A stretch of DNA of 64,000 nucleotides from an uncultured Clostridia bacterium (lineage in GTDB: Bacteria > Bacillota > Clostridia > Christensenellales > Borkfalkiaceae). Shown here piece after piece: positions 24,564 to 34,908 of the stretch. The notes beneath the pieces were generated by a model that searched no databases, was not told where the DNA came from, and saw only the letters and a list, made by a program, of their open reading frames with translations. Made by a program: the position numbers and the translations under genes. The stretch is from contig CAKQKI010000006.1 in the NCBI GenBank assembly GCA_934248055.1, positions 1 to 64,000 on the forward strand. The letters run 5' to 3'. Every line of letters starts with the position of its first letter. Position 1 is the stretch's first letter.

Positions 24564-27392
24564 ATGCTCGAATATATAAAAATAAAAGGCGCAAAAGAAA
24601 ACAATTTAAAAAATATCGACGTAACGATCCCGCGTGACAAACTCGTCGTTTTCACGGGGCTTTCGGGGAGCGGCAAATCCACGCTTGCCTTCGATACGAT
24701 TTTTGCCGAAGGGCAAAGGCGGTATATGGAAAGTTTGTCGAGTTACGCACGTCAGTTCTTAGGGCAGATGGAAAAGCCCGACGTCGAAAGCATAGAAGGG
24801 CTTTCTCCCGCTATTTCAATCGATCAGAAAACCACGTCGAACAACCCGCGCTCCACCGTAGGCACGGTTACGGAAATATACGATTATTTAAGGCTTTTAT
24901 ACGCCAAAACGGGCATTCCGCATTGCCCGGTATGCGGCAGAGAAATCCGCAAACAGTCCGTTGACGAAATCGCAGACAGAATTCTTTCCTTCCCGGAAGG
25001 CAGCAAAGTTCTTATAAACGCGCCCGTCGCGCGCGGAAAAAAGGGGGAATTCGAAAAGGTTCTCGAAGGCTTTAAAAAAGCGGGATACGTCCGCGTAAAA
25101 GCAGACGGCGAGATAAGAGAACTCTCCGAAAAAATAAAACTCGAAAAAAACGTAAAGCACGATATAAGCGTAGTGGTGGACAGGCTCGTTATAAAAGACG
25201 GAATAAGAAAGCGCCTGTCGGACAGTATCGAAACCGCGCTTAAAATTTCCGACGGACTCGTTTCGGCGGATTTCGGCGGAGAAGAAATTTTGTTTTCCGC
25301 AAAATACGCCTGCCCCGATTGCAACGTGTCGATACCCGAAATCGAGCCGAGATTGTTTTCGTTCAACAACCCGTTCGGAGCCTGCCCCGACTGCAAGGGG
25401 TTGGGGTTTAAATCGGCTATCGACGAAAAACTCGTTATCGGAAACGGAGAAAAAACACTTAACGAAGGCGCTCTTACGGTTACGGGCTGGAATCTCGATA
25501 CGGGCAGAATGACGCAGATGTATTTCCGCGCTCTTTCCAAGCGTTACGGGTTCAGTATGGACGTACCCGTAAAAGATCTTCCGAAAGACGTTCTGCATAT
25601 TCTGCTTTACGGCAACGGCGGCGAAAAAATTAAAATGGAATACGAAACGCGCACTTTCAGCGGCAGTTACGACGGCGCTTACGAAGGGGTTATTCCTAAT
25701 CTCGAAAGAAGATACCGCGAAACCGTTTCGGATTACACGAAAAGCGAAATAGAAAAATACATGTACACTATGCCGTGTAAAACCTGCGGCGGAAAAAGGC
25801 TTAAAAAAGAGGCTCTTGCGGTTACAGTCGGCGGAAAAAGCATAGACGAAGTTACGGATATGAGCGTAGACGAAGTGTATTCGTTTATAAACAATCTGAC
25901 TTTAACCGAAACGCAGGCGTTAATAGCAAAAAGCATAGTGAAAGAAATAAAGGCAAGGCTGAATTTTTTAAAGGAAGTTGGTCTATCGTATCTCACGTTA
26001 TCGAGAACGGCGGGTTCTTTGTCGGGCGGCGAAGCGCAACGGATAAGGCTTGCCACTCAAATAGGCAGCGGGCTTACGGGCGTTTTGTATATACTTGACG
26101 AGCCGAGCATAGGACTTCATCAGCGCGACAATTTAAAACTCATCGGCGCGCTTAAAAAATTAAGAGATCTCGGCAACACGCTTATAGTGGTCGAACACGA
26201 CGAAGATATGATAAGATCGGCAGATTTTATCGTAGATATAGGTCCGCTTGCCGGCGTGAACGGCGGCGAAGTGGTGGTAAGCGGAACTCCCGAAGAAGTA
26301 GCGGCGTGCAAAAATTCGATAACGGGCGATTATCTTTCTGGGCGCAGAAAAATAGAAATTCCGCCCGTGCGGGTAAAAGGCAACGGAAAATTTTTAACCG
26401 TTACGGGCGCAAAGCAGAATAACCTTAAAAATATCACGGTATCTTTTCCCGTCGGCGTTATAACCGCGGTGACGGGCGTTTCGGGAAGCGGCAAAAGTTC
26501 GCTCGTAAACGAAATACTTTATCCGTATTGCGCAGATAATTTAAACGGCGCGAAAATAAGGCTCGGGCGTTTCGACAAAATCGAAGGTCTTGAAAATTTC
26601 GACAACGTTATCGCAATAGATCAGTCGCCTATCGGAAGAACTCCGAGAAGCAATCCCGCCACGTATACGGGCGTGTTTACGGCAATCCGCGAAATATTCG
26701 CGGCAACGCAGGACGCGCGCGAGCGCGGATATTCCGCAGGACGATTCAGTTTTAACGTTGCGGGCGGCAGGTGCGAGCATTGTTCGGGCGACGGTATCAT
26801 TACCATCGAAATGCACTTTTTGCCTGACGTTTACGTGCCGTGCGAAGTCTGCAAAGGAAAAAGGTATAACAGAGAAACTCTTTCCGTTAAATATAAAGGA
26901 AAAGACATTGCAGACGTTCTCGATATGACGGTTGACGAAGCGGTTTTGTTTTTTGAAAACGTTCCGAGAATTTACGGCAAAATCAAAAGACTTCAGGACG
27001 TAGGTCTCGGGTATATAAAACTCGGTCAGCCCGCGCCCACGCTTTCGGGCGGCGAAGCGCAAAGAGTAAAACTTGCAACAGAACTTTCTAAACGCTCGAC
27101 GGGAAGAACGCTTTATATTCTCGACGAGCCTACCACAGGTCTTCATTCTTATGACGTAAGCAAACTGATAACGATACTCGAAACGCTCAGAAACTCGGGC
27201 AACACCGTTATCGTTATCGAGCATAATCTCGACGTTATAAAAGTGGCGGACTATATAATCGATCTCGGAAAAGAAGGCGGCTCGGGCGGCGGCGAAGTGA
27301 TTGCCGCGGGAACGCCGGAAGAAATTTCGGAAAATCCCGACAGTTACACGGGCGCATTTTTAAAAAAATTACTGAACGAGGGCTTAAAATGA
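24564..27392 (+). CDS. uvrA: Excinuclease ABC subunit A
   Basis: 942 residues, full length. Two ABC ATPase modules with Walker A GLSGSGKS and GVSGSGKS, signatures LSGGEAQRI and LSGGEAQRV, and three Cys4 zinc modules (CPVCG...; CPDCNVS...CPDCKG; CEHCSGDG...CEVCKG). It finds DNA damage and delivers UvrB. Thirty bases after uvrB in the same operon; its stop overlaps the next start (ATGA). Confidence 0.98.
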   Translation: MLEYIKIKGAKENNLKNIDVTIPRDKLVVFTGLSGSGKSTLAFDTIFAEGQRRYMESLSSYARQFLGQMEKPDVESIEGLSPAISIDQKTTSNNPRSTVGTVTEIYDYLRLLYAKTGIPHCPVCGREIRKQSVDEIADRILSFPEGSKVLINAPVARGKKGEFEKVLEGFKKAGYVRVKADGEIRELSEKIKLEKNVKHDISVVVDRLVIKDGIRKRLSDSIETALKISDGLVSADFGGEEILFSAKYACPDCNVSIPEIEPRLFSFNNPFGACPDCKGLGFKSAIDEKLVIGNGEKTLNEGALTVTGWNLDTGRMTQMYFRALSKRYGFSMDVPVKDLPKDVLHILLYGNGGEKIKMEYETRTFSGSYDGAYEGVIPNLERRYRETVSDYTKSEIEKYMYTMPCKTCGGKRLKKEALAVTVGGKSIDEVTDMSVDEVYSFINNLTLTETQALIAKSIVKEIKARLNFLKEVGLSYLTLSRTAGSLSGGEAQRIRLATQIGSGLTGVLYILDEPSIGLHQRDNLKLIGALKKLRDLGNTLIVVEHDEDMIRSADFIVDIGPLAGVNGGEVVVSGTPEEVAACKNSITGDYLSGRRKIEIPPVRVKGNGKFLTVTGAKQNNLKNITVSFPVGVITAVTGVSGSGKSSLVNEILYPYCADNLNGAKIRLGRFDKIEGLENFDNVIAIDQSPIGRTPRSNPATYTGVFTAIREIFAATQDARERGYSAGRFSFNVAGGRCEHCSGDGIITIEMHFLPDVYVPCEVCKGKRYNRETLSVKYKGKDIADVLDMTVDEAVLFFENVPRIYGKIKRLQDVGLGYIKLGQPAPTLSGGEAQRVKLATELSKRSTGRTLYILDEPTTGLHSYDVSKLITILETLRNSGNTVIVIEHNLDVIKVADYIIDLGKEGGSGGGEVIAAGTPEEISENPDSYTGAFLKKLLNEGLK

Positions 27393-27799
27393 TAAGAGAC
27401 GAATTCATTAAAGAACAAAAAACGAAACACCTTTCGACAAAAGAACTCAAAAAAATTCACGATATGGGCGAAAGAGCGTACTATGCGAGCAGTATAACTA
27501 AGATAGACGGGCTTATTAAAAGCATGAATTTTTCCACCGTTTTCACAATTATCTGCGCGGCGCTTATTACGGCGGTAGTCGTTCTCAGCGTGATTGCCAC
27601 GAAAAAACTGTTTGACGGCTGGCAGAGTTATCTTATGTTTTTTACGGGGGTAGCGTTGTATATCTGGACGGGCGTGTGGTATCTGTTATGGCGCCCCGCG
27701 CTCAGACGGAAAAGCGAAAGATATAAGGCGACGATTAAAGCGTTAGCGGAAAAAGAAATGGAAAAACAACGTTCCATTTACAATATGTTAAACAAATAG
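27389..27799 (+). CDS. Small membrane protein of unknown function
   Basis: 136 residues with two membrane spans (FTIICAALITAVVVLSVI and YLMFFTGVALYIWTGVWYLL) and charged ends (FIKEQKTKHLSTKELKKIHD; RKSERYKATIKALAEKEMEK). The 4-base overlap with uvrA shows co-translation, but I see no link to repair. No recognised family. Confidence 0.7.
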   Translation: MIRDEFIKEQKTKHLSTKELKKIHDMGERAYYASSITKIDGLIKSMNFSTVFTIICAALITAVVVLSVIATKKLFDGWQSYLMFFTGVALYIWTGVWYLLWRPALRRKSERYKATIKALAEKEMEKQRSIYNMLNK

Positions 27800-27811
27800 G
27801 AGAAATAAAAG

Positions 27812-28963
27812 ATGAAAGGTTTTAAAAACGTAAGCGTATATGCAGAAGGAAGAGGGGTTATCAATGTAGATATAGGTTTTGATAACGGCAAAATCGCGGT
27901 GATAGGCGAATCGGACAAAATCGAAGAAATCGCAAAACTCGGCGATAACGCGGTTATCGTTCCCGGATTTATCGACGAGCATATTCACGGCGCCGCGGGC
28001 GCAGACGCGATGGACGGCACCACGGACGCTCTCGGAAAAATAGCAAACGCCGTCGCAAGAGAAGGAACCACGGCGTTTCTTGCAACCACGATGACGCAAA
28101 GCCCCGAAAATATAACCGCCGCGCTTAAAGCGGTTAACGAATACATAAACGAAAACCGTAAAGACGGCGCCGAAATTTTAGGCGTGCATCTCGAAGGTCC
28201 GTTCATTTCGCCCAAACACGTCGGAGCGCAACCGCCCGAATACGTTGTAAAACCGTCGGCGGCGATTTTCGATAAATATTATAAAGACGCCGGCGGACAC
28301 GTTAAAATCGTTTCTTTCGCACCCGAAGAAGACGGCGCGGAAGAACTTGCAGGATATCTTAAAGAGCGCAATATCGTTCCGTCGATAGCGCATACGGGCG
28401 CGAAGTACTGCGATTGCGTGAACGCTTATAATTTCGGAATGACAAACGTAACCCATACGTATAACGCGCAGACGGGTCTTCACCACCGCGACGTAGGCGT
28501 AGTCGGCGCGGCGCTTCTCAACGACGGGTTAAACTGCGAAATTATTTGCGATACCATTCACGTGAGCGTTCCCGCGATTAAACTTCTTATAAAAAACAAA
28601 CCGCACGATAAAGTTACTCTGATAACCGATTCCATGCGCGCCAAACATATGCCCGACGGCGAAAGCGAACTCGGCGGACAAATCGTGATAGTCAAAGACG
28701 GCGAGGCAAGACTTAAAGACGGTACTCTTGCGGGGAGCGTTCTTAAAATGAACGTTGCGGTTAAAAACGTAACCGAGAAAGTCGGCGTTCCGTTTACGGA
28801 CGCGGTTGATTTTGCCACCGTCAACCCTGCTAAAAATCTCGGCGTTTACGATAAAATGGGTTCAATAAAAGAAGGAAAACTTGCAAATCTTGCAATTCTC
28901 GATAAAAATACTTTTGAAGTTCTGATGACTATAAGAAACGGCGAAATCGTTTATAAAAAGTAA
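27812..28963 (+). CDS. nagA: N-acetylglucosamine-6-phosphate deacetylase
   Basis: 383 residues of the amidohydrolase superfamily. Motifs: PGFIDEHIHGAAG (metal-side HxH), LEGPFISPKHVGAQ, IAHTGAKYCDC, VTHTYNAQTGLHHRD, CDTIHVS and the catalytic Asp region LITDSMRAK. It removes acetate from GlcNAc-6-phosphate, feeding amino-sugar use and wall recycling. Ribosome site AGGAG. nagB is not in the window; a phosphohexomutase follows in the same direction. Confidence 0.95.
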   Translation: MKGFKNVSVYAEGRGVINVDIGFDNGKIAVIGESDKIEEIAKLGDNAVIVPGFIDEHIHGAAGADAMDGTTDALGKIANAVAREGTTAFLATTMTQSPENITAALKAVNEYINENRKDGAEILGVHLEGPFISPKHVGAQPPEYVVKPSAAIFDKYYKDAGGHVKIVSFAPEEDGAEELAGYLKERNIVPSIAHTGAKYCDCVNAYNFGMTNVTHTYNAQTGLHHRDVGVVGAALLNDGLNCEIICDTIHVSVPAIKLLIKNKPHDKVTLITDSMRAKHMPDGESELGGQIVIVKDGEARLKDGTLAGSVLKMNVAVKNVTEKVGVPFTDAVDFATVNPAKNLGVYDKMGSIKEGKLANLAILDKNTFEVLMTIRNGEIVYKK

Positions 28964-28987
28964 TTAAAACAATCGGAGAGCAAAAAT

Positions 28988-30715
28988 ATGGATTATAAAG
29001 TCGCATACAACAACTGGCTTTCAAATCCTTCGTTATCCGCGGAGGCGTTTGAAGAACTCAATCTTATAAAAAACAACGAAAAAGAAATAGAATATCGTTT
29101 CGGAGCCGAACTTCAATTCGGCACCGCGGGCATGCGCGGACTTATCGGATACGGCACTAATATGATGAACGTTTACACCGTAAAGCGCGCCACGAAAGGA
29201 CTTGCCGAGTACATAAAAACGCTCGGATATTCCGCAATGGACAGGGGCGTTTGCATTTCTTACGATACCCGTAATTTTTCCGAAGTTTTTGCAAAAGCCA
29301 CGGCGGGCGTGCTTCTTAAAAACGGTATAAAAGTCAGGCTGTTCAAAGAGCCGAGCCCCGTTCCCATGCTTTCGTTCGCGGTAAGAAAATACAAAGCCGT
29401 TGCGGGAGTTATGATAACGGCAAGCCATAACCCGAAAGAATATAACGGATATAAGGTTTACGGCGAAGACGGAGCGCAGATGTCGCCCGAAGCAACGGAA
29501 AAGGTCGTAGGGTTTATATCGGAAGTTACGAATTATTTTTCCATAGACGAAACTCCCGTCGAAACGATAAGAAGTCAGGGCGACCTTTACGTGATAGGAA
29601 AATCGTTTTTAAGGCTTTATTTAAGAACGCTTTCAAAACTTTCGCTTTCGAAAAAGGCCGTTCAGAAATTCGGAAAAAAACTTAAAATAGTTTACACTCC
29701 GCTGCACGGAACGGGTTATACCCCCGTTACCGGAATACTTAAAAAACTCGGTATAAACGTAACGGTGGTGGACGAACAGGTAAAGCATGACGGCAATTTC
29801 CCGACGGTTGAAGTTCCTAATCCCGAAAACAAAGAAGCGCTTAAAATGGCTATCGCCCTTGCCGATAAAATTTCGGCAGACGTTGTTTTCGGCACCGACC
29901 CCGACAGCGACAGGCTCGGCGTTGCAATCAGAAACAACGACGGCGAGTTTATCGCGTTATCGGGTAATCAGGTCGGCGTTTTGATGTGCGATTATATATT
30001 AAGAAGGCTTAAAGAAGAAAATAAACTCTCCGAAAACGGCGTGGTTATAAAGAGTTTTGTTTCTACGGGTATGGTAAAACCGATATGCGACGATTACAAA
30101 GTCGCGCTTATCGAAGTTCCCGTCGGGTTTAAATATATAGGCGAAAAAATAAAGCAGTTCGAAAAAGATAAGTCAGCAACTTTCCTTTTCGGCTTCGAAG
30201 AGAGTTGCGGCTATTTGCGCGGCACTCATTCGAGAGATAAAGACGCCGTCGTAGCGAGTATGCTTTTTGCCGAAATGACCTGTTACTACGAGTATATCGG
30301 AACGACCGTTTATAACGTTTTGCTTTCGCTTTACGAAAAATACGGCTACGTTCTCGATAAAACGGATTCTGTAAAATACGAAGGGCTTTCAGCAATGGCG
30401 GATATGAACGCCGTCGTTGAAAAAATGCGTCTTTTAAAGGTCGAAAAGGTAGGGGAATACAACGTTCTTGCAACGCGCGATTATCTGACTGGTATAAGAA
30501 TTACCGCGGGCGGCACGGAAACGGCTCTTGACGTGAAAGGCGTGAATTGCCTGTATTACGAACTCGAAATAGGCGGCTTTATCTGTTTAAGACCGAGCGG
30601 AACGGAACCGAAACTCAAAATTTATTATTCGGTTTGCGGTAAAAACGAGCAGTTAGCCGAAAAATCTCTTTCAGATCTTCAAACGGGCTTTAAAGAGTTG
30701 CTCGGCAGAAAGTAA
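28988..30715 (+). CDS. pgcA: Alpha-D-phosphohexomutase (phosphoglucomutase/phosphomannomutase)
   Basis: 575 residues. The active-site phosphoserine loop is TASHNPKEYNG, the metal loop DPDSDRLG, the sugar-binding loop GFEESCGY and the phosphate-binding loop RPSGTEPKLK. The length and the N-terminal LQFGTAGMRGLIG match the Bacillus PgcA/Pgm2 group that interconverts glucose 6- and 1-phosphate for UDP-glucose supply. Ribosome site GGAG; 24 bases after nagA. Confidence 0.93.
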   Translation: MDYKVAYNNWLSNPSLSAEAFEELNLIKNNEKEIEYRFGAELQFGTAGMRGLIGYGTNMMNVYTVKRATKGLAEYIKTLGYSAMDRGVCISYDTRNFSEVFAKATAGVLLKNGIKVRLFKEPSPVPMLSFAVRKYKAVAGVMITASHNPKEYNGYKVYGEDGAQMSPEATEKVVGFISEVTNYFSIDETPVETIRSQGDLYVIGKSFLRLYLRTLSKLSLSKKAVQKFGKKLKIVYTPLHGTGYTPVTGILKKLGINVTVVDEQVKHDGNFPTVEVPNPENKEALKMAIALADKISADVVFGTDPDSDRLGVAIRNNDGEFIALSGNQVGVLMCDYILRRLKEENKLSENGVVIKSFVSTGMVKPICDDYKVALIEVPVGFKYIGEKIKQFEKDKSATFLFGFEESCGYLRGTHSRDKDAVVASMLFAEMTCYYEYIGTTVYNVLLSLYEKYGYVLDKTDSVKYEGLSAMADMNAVVEKMRLLKVEKVGEYNVLATRDYLTGIRITAGGTETALDVKGVNCLYYELEIGGFICLRPSGTEPKLKIYYSVCGKNEQLAEKSLSDLQTGFKELLGRK

Positions 30716-30763
30716 ACAGTTATAACGAGAAAAGACGCGGAGTAAAAAACGCTTTAATTGCTT

Positions 30764-31555
30764 ATGAAATACGTTATAGTGACGGGCGCCGACGGCGGTA
30801 TGGGTCGAGCAACCGTAAAATATCTTAAAAATCGCGGCTATTTCGTTTTCGCTCTCGATAAGCGCGAAATTTCCGAAGAAAGCGGCGTAATGCCGATAAC
30901 TGTCGACGTTACGAGCGAACAAAGCGTTCGCTCGGCGTTTGAAAAAGTTAAAAGCGTTACCGAAAGCGTTTACGCCGTAATTCATTTTGCCGGCATATAT
31001 ATGCTCGATTCTCTCGTTGAAACGAGCGGCGCGGATTTTGAAAAAATATTCGCGATAAACGTTTTCGGGGCATTTTACGTAAATAAAATTTTTATGCCCC
31101 TTATGAAAAACGGCTCGAAAATCGTAATGGTAACGAGCGAACTTGCCGCCATAGACCCTTTACCGTTTACGGGGATTTACGCGGTAACCAAATCTGCGCT
31201 CGACAGATACGCCTTTTCGCTCAGAATGGAATTGCAACTTAAAGAAATTGCGGTATCGGTTATAAGGGCGGGCGCGGTAAGAACGAATATGCTCGGGGCG
31301 TCAACCGCCGCGCTCGACAGGTTTTCCGCCGAAACAGAATTATATAAATATAACGCCGAAAGGTTTAAAAAAATAGTGAACGGGGTGGAATCGAGATGCG
31401 TGCCGCCCGAAAAAATCGCCGAAAAGGCGGTTGCGGTTATAGAAAAGAAAAATCCGCGTTTTGCATATTCTGTCAATAATAACTTTCTTTTGAAACTTTA
31501 CGGAATTTTACCGTCGCGCTTAAAATTCAGGGTTGTTAAAAATATACTTAAATAA
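30764..31555 (+). CDS. Short-chain dehydrogenase/reductase
   Basis: 263 residues, ATG at 30764; a TTG two codons upstream is possible, and neither has a clear ribosome site. NAD(P) motif TGADGGMG, FAGIYMLD in place of NNAG, catalytic Ser in VMVTSELA and YxxxK in YAVTKSALDRY, RAGAVRTNM after it. A classical SDR with a C-terminal tail (LLKLYGILPSRLKFRVVKNI) that may lie on the membrane. Substrate unknown. Confidence 0.85.
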   Translation: MKYVIVTGADGGMGRATVKYLKNRGYFVFALDKREISEESGVMPITVDVTSEQSVRSAFEKVKSVTESVYAVIHFAGIYMLDSLVETSGADFEKIFAINVFGAFYVNKIFMPLMKNGSKIVMVTSELAAIDPLPFTGIYAVTKSALDRYAFSLRMELQLKEIAVSVIRAGAVRTNMLGASTAALDRFSAETELYKYNAERFKKIVNGVESRCVPPEKIAEKAVAVIEKKNPRFAYSVNNNFLLKLYGILPSRLKFRVVKNILK

Positions 31556-31575
31556 TTGCTTTTAACGACCGTGTT

Positions 31576-31617
31576 TAGCCACAAGCGACCGAGTTCAAAC
31601 GCAATCACTTGTGGCTA
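31576..31617. repeat. Palindromic intergenic repeat, family A, short form
   Basis: 42 bases bounded by TAGCCACAAG and its inverse CTTGTGGCTA; the interior holds GACCGAGTTCAAACGCAATC. The ends and interior match the terminal repeats of the 280-base element at 48651-48930 and the copy at 57127. It is either a solo or deleted form of that element or a REP-like unit. Confidence 0.75.
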
Positions 31618-31652
31618 ATGACAAAGAATGATTTTTATAAATAATCGACGAT

Positions 31653-31690
31653 AAAAAACGGGCGATTGCCGCAAAAAGCAATCGCCCGTT
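31653..31690 (-). terminator. Terminator of the clpB-rdgB operon
   Basis: A 13-bp stem AACGGGCGATTGC / GCAATCGCCCGTT with an 8-base loop; T run at 31653-31658 on the minus strand. Confidence 0.9.
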
Positions 31691-31693
31691 CAT

Positions 31694-32269
31694 TTATAAA
31701 AGTTTTGTTTTAAGATCGCAAATCGCGCGGTATCTGTGACTTACGGAATTTTTCTCTTCGTCGGTCGCTTCGCCGAAAGATTTTTTCAGATCTTCCGAAA
31801 AAAACACGCAGTCGTATCCGAATCCGTTCGAGCCGTATTCTTTATCGAGAATTTCGCCATGCGTTTCGCCGTAACCGCTTAAAACGTCGCCGTTTTTCTT
31901 ATATAAAACCACTGCGGACGCGAATTTTGCGCGTCTGTTTTTTTCTCCCTTTAACTTTTCAAGCAGAAGGTCGCGGTTTTTTTTGTCGTTTCCGTGAGCG
32001 CCGGCAAAACGCGCGGAATATATTCCCGGCGCGCCGCCGAGCGCTTCGACCACAAGTCCGCTGTCGTCGGCTAAAACGTCGGCGTTAAGGGCTTGTGACA
32101 CGGTTTTTGCTTTTATAAGCGCGTTTTCGTAAAAGGTTTTTCCGTTTTCTTCTATATCTTCGTTAAAACCTTCTTCGCTCATCGGAACGACGTTGTAAAA
32201 ATCGCCGAGAATTTCGCGTATTTCTTTGAGTTTTCCTTTGTTTCCGGACGCAACTATCAATTTTTCCAT
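31694..32269 (-). CDS. rdgB: dITP/XTP pyrophosphatase (RdgB/HAM1)
   Basis: 191 residues. N-terminal SGNKGKLKEI, the general-base motif DDSGLVVEALGGAPGIYSAR, GYGYD-type NGFGYDCVFF and SHRYRA at the end are the RdgB signature. It hydrolyses dITP, XTP and dXTP to monophosphates so that deaminated bases are kept out of DNA. Two bases after clpB, in one operon. Confidence 0.96.
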   Translation of the reverse strand: MEKLIVASGNKGKLKEIREILGDFYNVVPMSEEGFNEDIEENGKTFYENALIKAKTVSQALNADVLADDSGLVVEALGGAPGIYSARFAGAHGNDKKNRDLLLEKLKGEKNRRAKFASAVVLYKKNGDVLSGYGETHGEILDKEYGSNGFGYDCVFFSEDLKKSFGEATDEEKNSVSHRYRAICDLKTKLL

Positions 32270-32271
32270 TA

Positions 32272-34863
32272 TTATTTTTTCACGGTTGCCGTGAGTTCGC
32301 CTCCGATTTCGTCCACCACTATCACGTCGTTTTGCTTTAAGTCGCTTCGAATTATCAGTTTTGCAACCATCGTTTCCACGGTCGACTGAATAAACCTTTT
32401 AAGCGGTCTTGCGCCGTAAACGGGGTCGTAACCGTTGTTTACGATATAATTCTTTGCGGGCAGGGTAACTTCGAGATGAAGTTCCTTTTCATTAAGACGC
32501 TTTCTGAGATTTTCAAGCATTAAGTCTACGATATTTCCGATTTCTGCTTTCGTTAAAGGTTTAAAGAATATGATTTCGTCAAGCCTGTTAAGAAATTCGG
32601 GGCGGAAACTCTGCTTTAAAAGATCGTGAACGCCTTTTTTCGCTTCTTCCGAAATTTCGCCATCCTCTTTAATGCCGTCGAGTATTATCGGCGAGCCGAG
32701 ATTTGACGTGAGAATTATAATCGTGTTTTTAAAATCGACGGTTCTTCCCTGAGAATCGGTTATACGCCCGTCGTCAAGGACCTGTAAAAGTATATTGAAC
32801 ACGTCGGGGTGCGCTTTTTCGATTTCGTCGAACAAAACCACGGAGTAAGGTTTACGCCTTACCGCTTCGGTAAGTTGTCCGCCGTCTTCGAAGCCTACGT
32901 ATCCCGGAGGAGCGCCGATAAGCCTTGATACGCTGAATTTTTCCATGTATTCCGACATATCTATTCTTATCATATTCTTTTCGTCGTCGAAAAGAGTGGA
33001 AGCAAGAGTTTTTGCAAGTTCCGTTTTACCTACGCCCGTAGGACCAAGGAACAGGAACGAGCCGATAGGACGGTTGGGATCCTGAATTCCCGCCCGTGAG
33101 CGAAGAATCGCGTCGCATACCTTTTTAACCGCTTCGTCCTGCCCGACGACGCGTTTATGAAGAACGTCTTCGAGTTTTAAAAGTTTGTCTTTTTCGCTGC
33201 TTTTAAGTTTTGAAACGGGAATACCCGTCCAGCGCGAAACTATTTTTTCGATTTCTTCTTCGGTTACTTTATCGCGAAGAAGGGTATTTTCGGATTTTGC
33301 TCCGCCTTTTTTCTCGGCTTCTTCGAGTTGCTTTTTAAGCGCGGGGAGTTTGCCGTATTTGAGTTCCGCGGCTTTGTTAAGGTCGTATTCGCGTTCCGCC
33401 TTATCGATTTCGCCGTTTACTTCGTCGATTTGTTTTCTTAAATTCTGAACGGCGTTTATGCCTTGTTTTTCTACCGTCCACGCCGCTTTCATTTTATTGT
33501 ATTCGTCGCGAAGGGAAGAGAGTTCTTTTTTAAGATCTTCAAGCCGCTCGGCAGACAAACTGTCCGTTTCTTTTTTAAGAGCCGCTTCTTCTATTTCGAG
33601 TTGAACGATTTTGCGCGAAACTTCGTCCATTTCGCTCGGCATTGAATTCATTTCGGTTTTGATAAGTGCGCACGCTTCGTCGACAAGGTCGATGGCTTTG
33701 TCGGGAAGAAATCTGTCGGTTATATATCTGTCCGAAAGGGTAGCGGCGGCTATAAGCGCGTTATCCTGAATTTTAACGCCGTGATAAACTTCGTATCTGT
33801 CTTTAAGTCCGCGCAGTATCGAAATGGTATCTGCGACCGTGGGTTCGTTTACCATAACGGGCTGAAATCTTCTTTCGAGAGCGGGATCTTTTTCGATGTA
33901 TTTACGATATTCGTCAAGAGTGGTTGCGCCTATGCAGTGCAATTCGCCGCGCGCGAGCATGGGTTTTAAAAGGTTGCCCGCGTCCATCGCGCCGTCCGTT
34001 TTTCCCGCGCCGACTATCGTGTGAAGTTCGTCTATGAAAAGTATTATTCTGCCTTCGCTTTTCTTTACTTCCGAAAGCACCGCTTTAAGTCTTTCTTCGA
34101 ATTCGCCGCGGTATTTCGCGCCCGCAACGAGCGCGCCGAGATCGAGCGAGAACAACTTTCTGTCCTTAAGCCCTGCGGGAACGTCGCCTTTCATAATACG
34201 GATTGCAAGTCCTTCGGCAATCGCCGTTTTGCCCACGCCCGCTTCGCCTATAAGAACGGGATTGTTTTTCGTTTTACGCGAAAGTATTCTTATAACGTTA
34301 CGAATTTCTTCGTCACGCCCGATTACGGGATCGATTTTATTCTGACGGGCGCGCTCCACAAGATCCTGACCGTATTTATTAAGAACGTCGTAAGTAGACT
34401 CGGGATCGTCCGTAGTAACCCGCGTGTTGCCGCGGATAGCCTGCAATGCTTTTAAGAAATTGTCTTCGCTTATTCCGTAAGACGAAAACAGATTTTTTAT
34501 TTCGTCGGAAGGGCGTTTGATAAGCCCGTAAAATAAATGTTCGACCGAAACGAATTCGTCTTTCATTTCGCCCGCCTTTTTTTCGGCGGCGTCGAGAACG
34601 TCGGATAAATCAGACGAAAGATAGTCGCCCGTATTGCCGCTTACTTTCGGAAGTTTTGCTATTTTATTATTGACCGCGGTATACAGCGCGCTCGCGTTTA
34701 CGCCCATATGGTTAAGTAAATTTACGCACACGCCTTCGTTATCGGAAAGCAACGCCGATAAAAGGTGAAGGGAATTTATCTGACCGTTGGCATTATCTTT
34801 CGAAAGCCTGCTTGCAAGGTTTACCGCTTCTATCGATTTTTGAGTTAATTTTTGCATATTCAT
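32272..34863 (-). CDS. clpB: ATP-dependent chaperone ClpB
   Basis: 863 residues, full length. N-domain (LTQKSIEAVNLASRL), first AAA+ with GEAGVGKT and VLFIDELHT-like region, the coiled-coil middle domain (about 410-530, LEIEEAALKKETDSLSAERL), second AAA+ with GPTGVGKT, and the C-terminal oligomerisation region. It disaggregates proteins with DnaK. Ribosome site AGGAGG. It is co-transcribed behind an RHH regulator. I see neither a CIRCE element nor a CtsR-type heptad repeat in front of the operon. Confidence 0.96.
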   Translation of the reverse strand: MNMQKLTQKSIEAVNLASRLSKDNANGQINSLHLLSALLSDNEGVCVNLLNHMGVNASALYTAVNNKIAKLPKVSGNTGDYLSSDLSDVLDAAEKKAGEMKDEFVSVEHLFYGLIKRPSDEIKNLFSSYGISEDNFLKALQAIRGNTRVTTDDPESTYDVLNKYGQDLVERARQNKIDPVIGRDEEIRNVIRILSRKTKNNPVLIGEAGVGKTAIAEGLAIRIMKGDVPAGLKDRKLFSLDLGALVAGAKYRGEFEERLKAVLSEVKKSEGRIILFIDELHTIVGAGKTDGAMDAGNLLKPMLARGELHCIGATTLDEYRKYIEKDPALERRFQPVMVNEPTVADTISILRGLKDRYEVYHGVKIQDNALIAAATLSDRYITDRFLPDKAIDLVDEACALIKTEMNSMPSEMDEVSRKIVQLEIEEAALKKETDSLSAERLEDLKKELSSLRDEYNKMKAAWTVEKQGINAVQNLRKQIDEVNGEIDKAEREYDLNKAAELKYGKLPALKKQLEEAEKKGGAKSENTLLRDKVTEEEIEKIVSRWTGIPVSKLKSSEKDKLLKLEDVLHKRVVGQDEAVKKVCDAILRSRAGIQDPNRPIGSFLFLGPTGVGKTELAKTLASTLFDDEKNMIRIDMSEYMEKFSVSRLIGAPPGYVGFEDGGQLTEAVRRKPYSVVLFDEIEKAHPDVFNILLQVLDDGRITDSQGRTVDFKNTIIILTSNLGSPIILDGIKEDGEISEEAKKGVHDLLKQSFRPEFLNRLDEIIFFKPLTKAEIGNIVDLMLENLRKRLNEKELHLEVTLPAKNYIVNNGYDPVYGARPLKRFIQSTVETMVAKLIIRSDLKQNDVIVVDEIGGELTATVKK

Positions 34864-34908
34864 AATCTGCGCCTCCTTATTTTTTCAAACTTTTCGCGGA
34901 AATTATCG